Positions 1 through 8,000 of a stretch of 8,703 nt of DNA are shown here, one piece after another. Source of the DNA: Flammeovirgaceae bacterium (GTDB lineage Bacteria; Bacteroidota; Bacteroidia; Cytophagales; MED-G16); assembly GCA_002702205.1 (NCBI GenBank), contig NZYP01000004.1:1-8703 (forward strand). The letters are read 5' to 3'. Both the position numbers and the translations under genes were made by a program. Position 1 is the first letter of the stretch. Every line of letters starts with the position of its first letter. Under the pieces are notes generated by a model that was not told the DNA's origin, did not search any database, and was given only the letters and a program-made list of their open reading frames with translations.

Positions 1-176
1 ACACTAACCTCCATACCGTTCTTATTAGTTAAGATAAATTTATGGATAGTGGTATTCTCTTTTGTTTTTCCAAAAATCTCTTTATTAATCTTTAATTGAG
101 GCATATAGTCTTTTTTATATATAATTTGACAGGATATATTTAATAAAAGAACTAAAAAAAAAGATAAATTTTTCAT
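1..176 (-). CDS. Aldose 1-epimerase (galactose mutarotase)-like lipoprotein, N-terminal part only
   Basis: The reading frame opens with ATG at 176-174 and runs without a stop off the left edge, giving 58 full codons. Residues 1-15 are a hydrophobic signal segment followed by Cys16 (NISC), a slightly atypical lipobox, so the protein is probably a lipoprotein exported across the inner membrane. After the linker, residues 33-58 contain 'EIFGKTKENT' and 'FILTNKNGMEVS'. This matches the usual opening of aldose 1-epimerases (FGK...-L-TNKNGMEV-ITNYGG), enzymes that interconvert alpha and beta anomers of sugars such as galactose. The catalytic His and Glu lie outside the window, so activity cannot be judged. 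Exported mutarotase lipoproteins are common in Bacteroidota that degrade polysaccharides. The gene is transcribed divergently from the propeller lipoprotein at 278. The family call rests on a short stretch. Confidence 0.72.
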   Translation of the reverse strand, partial: MKNLSFFLVLLLNISCQIIYKKDYMPQLKINKEIFGKTKENTTIHKFILTNKNGMEVS

Positions 177-277
177 TTAATCAAAAATACTTAACCATAA
201 CTATTATATAAGAATATTTTTCCAATATCATTTTTTATAATTTATCGATTTTATTTAGATTCGTAAAAAAACAACCC
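177..277. promoter_or_regulatory. Divergent intergenic region with candidate Bacteroidota-type promoters
   Basis: This very AT-rich 101-base spacer must hold the promoters of both divergent lipoprotein genes. The Bacteroidota -7 element is TAnnTTTG. On the minus strand a perfect match (TATTTTTG) lies at 189-182, only 5 bases before the ATG at 176, which would give an almost leaderless transcript. A one-mismatch match (TAGTTATG) lies at 203-196. On the plus strand, one-mismatch matches lie at 215-222 (TATTTTTC) and 256-263 (TAGATTCG). No convincing TTTG -33 box is correctly spaced from any of them. In DNA this AT-rich such matches arise by chance, so the region is well supported as regulatory but the individual elements are not. 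The plus-strand leader just before 278 is A-rich (gtaaaaaaacaaccc) with no Shine-Dalgarno sequence. Confidence 0.4.
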
Positions 278-1360
278 ATGAAGAAAATTTTATCATCCAT
301 AATATCAATTTTTATTGTTTTAAGCTGTGGCGAAGAAGGAGACTCAGTAAGTGCTGGAGGAGAGTTTATACCTGAACAAGACGTTTATATTGGTGGTTAT
401 TTCAATAACTCATCTGGCCAACAAATTGCATGTTACTGGAAAAATGGCAAGAGGTTTGATCTTGGAGAAGGTGAAGTATCTGACCTTGTTGTAGTTGATG
501 GAAAGGTTTACTCTGTTGGATATAACTTTGGTGGAAATGCATCATACTGGATTGATAACGAGCAATTTGAGCTTGAGGGAACTGGAAACGCAGAGGCGTA
601 TGCAATAGCTGTACACGATGGTGATGTATATACAGCTGGAAGAGATAACGGAGCTTCATACTGGAAAAATACAAAAAAGAATAAATTATCAGGTGGAGAT
701 TCTTCCGGGTATGGCATAGCCGTTAAAGATAATGGAAATGTATTTGTTGGGGGATACTACATGAATAATCACCACTTCGTTATTCCAGCTTTTTGGAAAA
801 ATGGAGCAAGGACTAATTTGAGCAGACCATCTGGAGGAGATGGAGAGGTTCAAGACGTAAAAATATATAATGGATCAATGTATTATTTCGGAATGAGTAT
901 GGCACCTAATAACATGCTAGGATATCTTCCTAAAGCTTCATATTGGAAAGCAAACGGGAATAGAACAGACTTACCGAATGGTGGAGGATGGCAGAAAGGA
1001 ATTTATGGAGGCGAAAGCTATGGGGGTTTCGTAAATTCAACGGGAGTTTATGTTGCCGGAAAGATTGATTGGATTGGTGAAGTTGATGATGATGGTAATG
1101 ATATCCCTGGTACCGGAGGATCATATGCACACTATTGGCACGATGGAACAAAAGTAGATCTTCTTGGTGGCATATTTAACGATATGTGGGTCAGCACAGC
1201 ATATGACGTAGCAGCAAGTGATGGTTATGTAGTTGTTGCCGGTGATGTTGCATCAGAGACTCAGACTCAAGTGCCTGCGGTGTGGGTTAATGGAGAATTA
1301 ATACATCTAGAAGGATCAGATACGCACGGTGTTGCAAAAGCAGTATTTATTGTAGAATAA
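278..1360 (+). CDS. Predicted lipoprotein with seven YW-repeat blades (putative seven-bladed beta-propeller)
   Basis: The 360-residue product starts with a lysine pair and a hydrophobic stretch ending in the lipobox VLSC (Cys17), followed by an acidic GEEGDS linker, so it is probably a surface or periplasmic lipoprotein. The rest is built from repeats of the form 'VY-xGx ... A-YWKNG-xxxL ... A-x-A-V--G'. The repeat Trp residues are at 54, 91, 129, 173, 223, 287 and 336, seven copies spaced 37-64 residues apart. Seven repeats of this size fit a seven-bladed beta-propeller, with the first strand (DVYIGGY, 35-41) and the last (AVFIVE, 355-360) perhaps closing the ring. The longest spacing holds an acidic, Gly-rich insertion (about 264-283, including VDDDGNDIPG) that could be a metal-binding loop. 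No catalytic motif or Asp-box is present. I do not recognise a named function; ligand or glycan binding is only a guess. Its stop is 5 bases from that of the opposing gene. Confidence 0.85.
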   Translation: MKKILSSIISIFIVLSCGEEGDSVSAGGEFIPEQDVYIGGYFNNSSGQQIACYWKNGKRFDLGEGEVSDLVVVDGKVYSVGYNFGGNASYWIDNEQFELEGTGNAEAYAIAVHDGDVYTAGRDNGASYWKNTKKNKLSGGDSSGYGIAVKDNGNVFVGGYYMNNHHFVIPAFWKNGARTNLSRPSGGDGEVQDVKIYNGSMYYFGMSMAPNNMLGYLPKASYWKANGNRTDLPNGGGWQKGIYGGESYGGFVNSTGVYVAGKIDWIGEVDDDGNDIPGTGGSYAHYWHDGTKVDLLGGIFNDMWVSTAYDVAASDGYVVVAGDVASETQTQVPAVWVNGELIHLEGSDTHGVAKAVFIVE

Positions 1361-1383
1361 TCAGACTAAGAAATTCTGATTAT
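1357..1383. terminator. Possible bidirectional terminator at convergent gene ends
   Basis: A perfect 9-bp inverted repeat, ataatcaga (1357-1365) and tctgattat (1375-1383), encloses a 9-base loop. It includes the stop codon of the plus-strand lipoprotein and the last codons and stop of the minus-strand Gre-like gene, which lies in the loop. The stem has only two G-C pairs. On the plus strand it is followed by 'ctttt', a short U tract; the minus-strand side has no clear U run. It is well placed to end both transcripts but weak by strength, so the call is tentative. Confidence 0.42.
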
Positions 1384-1809
1384 CTTTTCCTTATTGTTAT
1401 TTAGTAATATATAATCACCCTCTTCTTTACCGTCAATTTGTTTTCCAATTGGAGAAGCTTTTGATACTATTAAAACCTTTCTATTATCTATCTGGTGAAT
1501 ACCAAGTCCAATACCAATAAATAAAATAGATCTATCCGTTTCAACAAGTGATCCCAAACCAATTCTAGATTTATCACTTATATCCAAAGACTCTATTACT
1601 TTTAACTGATTAAGTTGAGATTGGTAGTTATTATTTATTTTATCAAACTCAGACTGCATTAGAGCCCTACTTGTCTCATGCTTGTCTCCCGCACTGCTTT
1701 TAGTAATACTATTCTTTTCCTTAATAATAGATTTTAATTCATTTTCTAAAAGAATGGTATTACTCCTTAAAACAGATAAGATATATTCAATTATATCCTT
1801 CTTATGCAT
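1366..1809 (-). CDS. GreA/GreB-like transcription elongation factor homologue
   Basis: The 147-residue cytoplasmic protein has no signal peptide. Residues 1-75 are charged and helical with the motif SSAGDKHETSRALMQ (38-52), as expected for the antiparallel coiled coil of Gre factors. Residues 80-147 form a C-terminal domain with SPIGKQIDGKEEGD (119-132), which closely resembles the GreA C-terminal motif SPI-x-x-x-L-GK-x-x-GD. In E. coli GreA the coiled-coil tip GDLKEN carries the acidic pair D41 and E44, which acts in RNA cleavage by stalled RNA polymerase. Here GDKHET keeps the spacing with D42 and E45. Proteins of this type in Bacteroidota are often database-labelled '3-oxoacyl-ACP synthase', but nothing here resembles a ketosynthase. 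The start ATG at 1809 lies 30 bases after the upstream propeller gene, so it is probably last in the operon. Whether it acts as a true Gre factor or binds polymerase in another way is not shown. Confidence 0.8.
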   Translation of the reverse strand: MHKKDIIEYILSVLRSNTILLENELKSIIKEKNSITKSSAGDKHETSRALMQSEFDKINNNYQSQLNQLKVIESLDISDKSRIGLGSLVETDRSILFIGIGLGIHQIDNRKVLIVSKASPIGKQIDGKEEGDYILLNNNKEKIIRIS

Positions 1810-1839
1810 AGGTAATTATTGATTAGAGGTTTTTATATA

Positions 1840-4800
1840 TTACTTTAATACAATAGTATTTATACCCTTTTCATTCATTTTATCAACGAATTCATTTAGG
1901 TCATTACTAACTAATGACTCTAACTGAACACCTACATCTTCAAGTCTTTTATGAAGAAGGTCGTATACTTCATAATAAGAATCTGCAGGTCTGAAATCTG
2001 AGATCTGAACATTCTGAGCAAGATATGATAATTTTTCACCAATCATCTTCTCGTACCTAACTACGTCCTGACCCTTTCCAGTAATCTTTAACTGTAATAA
2101 CTTCTTTTCTAAATCCAAGAATTTATTTTCAAGATCATCAACCTCCTCAATTAAATCATTACTCATATTGCCTCCAGTAAGAACAGACTTCAAATCAAGT
2201 AACTGTCTTCTCACACTTTCTATTGTGTTGACGTACTCTGCTGTCACGTTTAAATCATTGTAAATTTTTCCAACCAATTCATTCTGTTTCTTAATATCAT
2301 CTAGAGTTCCTTCAGAATGAGGGTCTTTTATTACTTCAAGTTCTTTGGTAGAACTCACTCCATCTGAAACTACACTTACTTTGTAGGTACCCGGAGGATG
2401 CATTATTGAAATTGTGGAAGATACGTTTCTTACCCTGTCATCTCCGATTGAGAACCAGTCAGCATATAATGGTTTGGTTCTCATCACCATTGGATTACTT
2501 TTTTCACCCATAAAATTCCACCATACCCTGTTAATTCCTTTTTTACCTTTATCAGTAATTGTCTTTACAGTATCGTTTTCTGAGTTTGTAATAACTATTT
2601 CTACATCCTTAGCATCATCTAACCAGTAGTTCAAAGATGCTCCACTCGGAGGGTCTTGACCAGTAGACGCTTCAGGAAACATCTGTAGAGTACTTGTTAC
2701 ATTTTGGAACCTGTAGGATGACTTTATATCAAATAGATGAATGCTCTTCTTTGTAACTTGTTCATTTAATTGCTGAAGTGGAGAAAGATCATCTAAGATC
2801 CAGATTCCTCTTCCGTATGTTCCAATTACTAAGTCATTGAAATGTTCCTGGATATCAATCCAGTACATAGGTGAATGTGGAAGGTTAGACATCAACTCTT
2901 GCCAGTTTCCACCATCATTAAATGAGACATATAACTTATTCTCTGTTCCAAGATATAACAAACCTTCTCTAACAGGATCTTCTTTTATACACCTGGTATA
3001 ACTTAAATTTCCTTCACTTATTCCCTCAGTAATTTTTTTCCAAGATTTACCGTAATTATCAGTCTTATACACATGCGGATCAAAGTTACCAACTTGATGA
3101 AATTCAATAGTAAGGTATGCTTTTCCTGCATCCCACCTTGACGCCTCAATATTTCTTACAACACCTAATTTTGGTAAATTAGGAATATTTTTAGTCACGT
3201 CAGTCCAATTTTTTCCTCCATCTTGACTTATATGTACTAATCCATCGTTAGTGCCAGCCCAGAATAGACCTTCCTTGACAGGAGACTCATCAAACGCGTA
3301 TATAACATTAGCATATTCAACAGCTATATTGTCACCTGTCAAACCACCTGAAAAACCCTGCATCCCCTTATCATTTAAAGATAAGTCTGGGCTAATAACT
3401 TCCCAAGTCTGTCCATCATTTGTTGTTCTGTGTACAAATTGACTTGTGACATAGATTGTTTTGTTATCATGAGGGGATATTAACAATGGAAATGTCCACT
3501 GGAAACGATACTTAAGAAGTGAGGCATAACTTCCTGATGTAAGCTCAGGCCATACCTCTAATTGTCTGTACTGATTTGTTTTCTCATTATATCTTGTCAC
3601 TATACCTCCTAGCGGACCGTATCCTGATGCACTTGACCATATAATATCTGGATCTTTAGGGTCTGCGGTTGCAAAACCACTCTCACCACCTCCTATCGAT
3701 CTCCACATTCCTGACTGAATCATACCTGGACCAAACCAATTAGAACTTCTTGTCCTACTAGGACCTTTCATTGATGGTCCATCCTGTCTATTCGTTAAAA
3801 CATTATACGGGATATTATTATCAGTTGTCACGTGATAGAGCTGAGCAATAGGTAAAAAAGTTCTATGCCAAGTTTTTCCCCTATTATGAGAAATAGATAT
3901 TCCTCCATCACCTGCAACAGCCATTCTATCTCCATTATTAGGGTCTATCCACATCTCATGATGGTCCCAGTTTGGAGAAGATTCTCTTGGTCTATTTTCA
4001 AGAGATATACCACCGTCTATACTTGAAAAGAATGAGTTACTCATGAAGTAGACCTCATTTGGATTATCAGGTGAGGCGGTTGTTCTTGTGTAGTATGCCT
4101 GTCTACCACCTAGGTCTCTATTTGAGTTTATGAGCTTAAATGTCTTTCCATTGTCCTCAGATCTCCACAGTTCACCAGAATCTGTTTCTCTTCCCTCATA
4201 AGGAACACCATCTCCCGTCTCTATAAGAGCATAGAGCCTGTCTGGAGCTGCTGGAGTCATTGCTAAAGCAATTTTCCCAATATCTCTTGTTGGGAGGCCA
4301 TTGCCTTTTAATCTATCCCATGTTATTCCCCCATCAGTAGATTTAAAAATCCCACTTCCAGGACCACCACTTATTCTTTTCCACGTTTTTAATTCTAAGT
4401 GCCATGCTCCTGCAAATAATACCCTGGGATTATCCGTATCCATTACCATATCAGAAATACCTGTATTTTGATCTACAAAAAGTGTATGTTTCCATGAACT
4501 TCCTCCGTCATGACTCACGTAAACTCCTCTGTCTCTCTGTGGAGAATACGCATGACCTAATGCACCAACATATACCTTATCAGGATCATCTGGGTGAACT
4601 ATTATTCTTGAAATTCTTCCAGAATTCTTTAACCCTATATGTTCCCATGTCTCACCACCATCTACTGACTTATAGACTCCATCACCAATTGAGACATTAG
4701 ATCTGATTGAACTCTCTCCAGTCCCTACATAAACTACCATTGGATTTGACGGCGCAACAGCAACAGCACCTATTGAATGAACTTCTTGTCCGTCAAATAT

Positions 4801-5028
4801 AGGAAACCAATTTAGCCCGCCGTCTTTAGTCTTCCAAACACCACCAGATGCAGCACCAACATAGTAGACCATTGGCTGATCAGTTACACCAACTACACTA
4901 GTAAGCCTATTACCTACTGGTCCTACATGTCTAAATTTCATATCTGAAATTGTAGATTTACTGATTTCTTGTGAATTTGAAATAAATGGAATTAAAATGG
5001 CAATTAATAAGTAAAATTTGGTTCTCAT
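1840..5028 (-). CDS. Large exported BNR/Asp-box, VPS10 (sortilin)-like beta-propeller protein, copy 1
   Basis: I place the start at ATG 5028, giving 1,062 residues. From there the protein begins with a clean Sec signal peptide (MRTKFYLLIA... to about Ser19/Gln20). An in-frame ATG at 5091 would add 21 polar residues before the signal and overlap the upstream gene. Residues about 30-750 carry some 11 Asp-box-like motifs (S/T-x-D-x-G-x-T-W), near 67, 121, 172, 230, 290, 335, 380, 535, 601, 656 and 702; those near 335 and 380 are degenerate. This is typical of VPS10/sortilin-like and BNR propellers. A non-repeat central block holds DHHEMWIDP (355-363), LPIAQLY (392-398) and RQDGPS (414-419). The propeller ends at GTYGRGIWILDD (736-747). 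A PPSGASLNYWL segment (793-803) and an Ig-like region with GINRVWW (831-837) follow, then a helical, coiled-coil-rich tail (about 905-1062). Such proteins are often labelled 'glycosyl hydrolase', but no sialidase active site is evident and the substrate is unknown. No T9SS C-terminal sorting domain is recognisable. Confidence 0.87.
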   Translation of the reverse strand: MRTKFYLLIAILIPFISNSQEISKSTISDMKFRHVGPVGNRLTSVVGVTDQPMVYYVGAASGGVWKTKDGGLNWFPIFDGQEVHSIGAVAVAPSNPMVVYVGTGESSIRSNVSIGDGVYKSVDGGETWEHIGLKNSGRISRIIVHPDDPDKVYVGALGHAYSPQRDRGVYVSHDGGSSWKHTLFVDQNTGISDMVMDTDNPRVLFAGAWHLELKTWKRISGGPGSGIFKSTDGGITWDRLKGNGLPTRDIGKIALAMTPAAPDRLYALIETGDGVPYEGRETDSGELWRSEDNGKTFKLINSNRDLGGRQAYYTRTTASPDNPNEVYFMSNSFFSSIDGGISLENRPRESSPNWDHHEMWIDPNNGDRMAVAGDGGISISHNRGKTWHRTFLPIAQLYHVTTDNNIPYNVLTNRQDGPSMKGPSRTRSSNWFGPGMIQSGMWRSIGGGESGFATADPKDPDIIWSSASGYGPLGGIVTRYNEKTNQYRQLEVWPELTSGSYASLLKYRFQWTFPLLISPHDNKTIYVTSQFVHRTTNDGQTWEVISPDLSLNDKGMQGFSGGLTGDNIAVEYANVIYAFDESPVKEGLFWAGTNDGLVHISQDGGKNWTDVTKNIPNLPKLGVVRNIEASRWDAGKAYLTIEFHQVGNFDPHVYKTDNYGKSWKKITEGISEGNLSYTRCIKEDPVREGLLYLGTENKLYVSFNDGGNWQELMSNLPHSPMYWIDIQEHFNDLVIGTYGRGIWILDDLSPLQQLNEQVTKKSIHLFDIKSSYRFQNVTSTLQMFPEASTGQDPPSGASLNYWLDDAKDVEIVITNSENDTVKTITDKGKKGINRVWWNFMGEKSNPMVMRTKPLYADWFSIGDDRVRNVSSTISIMHPPGTYKVSVVSDGVSSTKELEVIKDPHSEGTLDDIKKQNELVGKIYNDLNVTAEYVNTIESVRRQLLDLKSVLTGGNMSNDLIEEVDDLENKFLDLEKKLLQLKITGKGQDVVRYEKMIGEKLSYLAQNVQISDFRPADSYYEVYDLLHKRLEDVGVQLESLVSNDLNEFVDKMNEKGINTIVLK

Positions 5029-5056
5029 AATTTTTAAATTAAATATAGTAATTGAA

Positions 5057-8000
5057 TTAGTTTTCGAATCTACCAGGTGTATATGCGGCACCTACTAACT
5101 TCATTTTATCTTCTAAACTCTTAACTTTTTCAATTAATGAGTCTACTTTAGTTTTTATAGGAATAAACTCCTCTTTAGCTATTTTAAAGCTATTTATATG
5201 CGTCTGAGTTGGAGATGACGTTGAGTACTTCTGCTCACTAGCTATTATACCAATTCTAGAAGAAGGAGTTGGTATTTCCTGCATATCTAACTTTCTTTTT
5301 ACATTATCTCCATAGAACATTACTCTGATCTCTCTTGAAGACTCCTTTATTTCGTTAAGATCAGATAATAATTCTCCCATTGGCTTTTCTAACCTTAAAA
5401 CTGCTACTTCAAAATATTTTATTTTATTAGATATTTCTGAGAAGATACTTGAGTAAGAACTAATTTCTCCTTGCATTTTTGCTACTTCTCTCTGAAATTG
5501 AATTTTTTCTTTTCTATCCTTAGCTGGCATGACAGTATTATCTAGTAAAGAGACTTTAAATTCCTTCGGTTCTGCTAAAGAAGTAATCTCTCCATCTATT
5601 AGATAATCCATCTGGATAGTATATGTTCCAGGTTCAACTAATGTACCTTCTCTTGTTCCAGCAAATGGATTATAGAATGAAGGTGATGAGAAACTGACTG
5701 GATTTGTAACTTCATATCTGAGATCCCAATGAAATCTATTAAACCCTTTACTTGGATTTTTTAATTCTTTTTTAATGACGAGGTCATCCGAATTTCTGAT
5801 AGTAAATAATAACTGTGGCTTATCTTCATTCATTTCTGCTTTTAAAGCATTATAATCTGGATAAGAAACATCTTTACTAGTCTTGATTAAATTTTTTTCT
5901 TCATCTCTCCTTCTATCTTTTATTGACTTATAAGTTTCATTATAATAATAATTTATCATCGCTACAGGATCTAAATTTTCACCAACGTAAAAATTATCGC
6001 CTTGAAATGATTTTCCAGGTAATCCTAATGGATTAGATTTTTCCCACATTATAGCTTCTCTAATAGGTAAAATCAAGGCTTTTTCATCTACTTTCTTATT
6101 TTCAATGCTTCTAAGCATTGAGTAGTCATCCATCACATAGAAACCTCTACCAAATGTTCCCAGAACTAAATCATTCATCTCTCTTTGTATAGCTATATCT
6201 CTCACAGCTATAGTTGGTAAACCATTCGATAATTGTTTCCAGTTTCCCCCATTATCTGGAGAGAAAAACACACCAAACTCAGTACCACAAAAAATTAACC
6301 CTGGATCAATGTGATCTTCTTCAATAGCATATACACTTCCTCTTGATGGAAGATTACTACTTATTGATTTCCAAGTATTTCCCATATCTTCAGTCATAAA
6401 GACATAGGGTTTGAAGTCACCATATTTATGGTGATTAAATGCTACGTATATTCTATTTTTATCGTGATGAGAAGTAAATACTGAATTAACATATGACTGA
6501 TATGGAGCACCTGGAATATTATCAATTTTCATCCAAGAATTTCCTCCATCATTGGTGATTTGAACAAGTCCATCATCAGTCCCAACAACTAACAGGTTTT
6601 CATCTAACGTAGATTCAGATAATGCAACAATAGTACCAAATGGTGATGTAGAGCCATTTTTTGCAACGGCGTCCATACTCAAAACCCTATCATAAACCTT
6701 AAGTTTATTTCTATCGATTTTTCTTGATAAGTCGTCACTTATAACATCCCAACTATTACCATAATTATCTGATTTAAAGACTTTATTTGCAGCAAAATAA
6801 AGCCTACCTGACTTATGACTACTAACTGCTAAAGGAGCATCCCAGTTCCACTTATATCCTAACTCACCTTTTCTAGATATAGGTTTTATACCAACCTCTT
6901 CTCCGCTTTTTTTATCATATCTAACTAACCAGCCATATTGTGACTGAGAATAAACAATGTTAGGGTTTTCGGGATCCACTTGAGATTCAAACCCATCTCC
7001 ACCGTGTGTAATGAACCAGTCTTGATTAGTAATTCCATGAGAAGTATTTACCCTTGAAGGCCCACCTATTGTGAAATTATCTTGAGTTCCACCGTATATA
7101 TTATAAAATGGGACATCTGTATCAAGAGCTACTTTATAAAATTGAGTTATAGGAAGGTTTTTCTTAAAATCCCAATTTTTAGCAGCGTCAAAAGTTTCAT
7201 ATATACCACCATCACATCCAATGAGCCAGTGATTGTTATTATTTGGATTTATCCACATAGAATGGTTATCGACATGTTTAAAGTCTTCACCAACATTTTT
7301 AAATGTTTTTCCTCCATCTTTAGTAACTGACATCCAAGTATCCATTACATAAACAGTTCCTAAATCAATAGGATCAGCAAAAATCTCTTGGTAATAGTTA
7401 CCGCTTGTAACCTTACTACTTTGTTTTGTCCAAGATTCTCCCATATCCTCAGACATATAGAAACCCCCTTTCCTATCAGCTGCCTCCACAATTGCATAAA
7501 TAACATTATTATCTACAGGTGAAATATCCATACCTATTCTTCCTAACTCAACGCTGGGGAGTCCCTTATTTATTTTTTTCCATGATAAACCAGAATCAGT
7601 TGATTTATACATGCTTGAACCAGGTCCACCTCCAACATATGTATAGACATGTCTCCTCCTCTGATGAGCTGTAGCATATAACACTCTTGAATCCTCAGGA
7701 TCCATATGGATCTCATTTATTCCAGTATGTTCATCAACATATAAAGACTGACTCCAGGTTTTACCTGCATCTGTAGACTTATAGACTCCTCTTTCCCCCC
7801 CTTTACTCCATAAGGGACCGTAAGCAGAGACATATACTACATCTGAATTATTAGGATCAACAATTATGTTACCAATGTGCTCAGATTTCTTAAGACCCAC
7901 GTTATCCCAAGACTTACCTCCATCCGTAGACTTATAGACTCCGTCACCATACGCTACCGACCTTTGGTTATTATTTTCTCCAGTACCAACCCAGATCGTA

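Noticed and set aside
402..1151. Minus-strand open frames opposite the lipoprotein gene (402-674, 508-717, 930-1151)
   Set aside because: They lie fully antisense to a well-supported repeat protein, and their His/Gln/Ser-rich products are what the reverse complement of Trp/Gly/Asn-rich repeats gives. No family resemblance or leader.
1366..1809. 3-oxoacyl-ACP synthase, a label often given to such proteins
   Set aside because: At 147 residues with no Cys-His-His ketosynthase triad, the sequence instead shows GreA-type coiled-coil and C-terminal motifs.
2414..4700. Plus-strand open frames inside propeller copy 1 (2414-2629, 3251-3442, 4404-4700)
   Set aside because: They are antisense to conserved blades or the Ig-like region, low in recognisable motifs, and explained by the coding strand.
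7082..7330. Plus-strand 82-codon open frame inside propeller copy 2
   Set aside because: It is antisense to the conserved DNHSMWINP block and has no recognisable domain; its hydrophobic look follows from the AT-rich complement.
4500..7950. Repeated short strings around 'ccatc..tagacttatagactcc' that might suggest a repeat array
   Set aside because: Copies are in frame with Asp-box blades, irregularly spaced and diverged; this is protein repeat structure, not CRISPR or a tandem DNA array.
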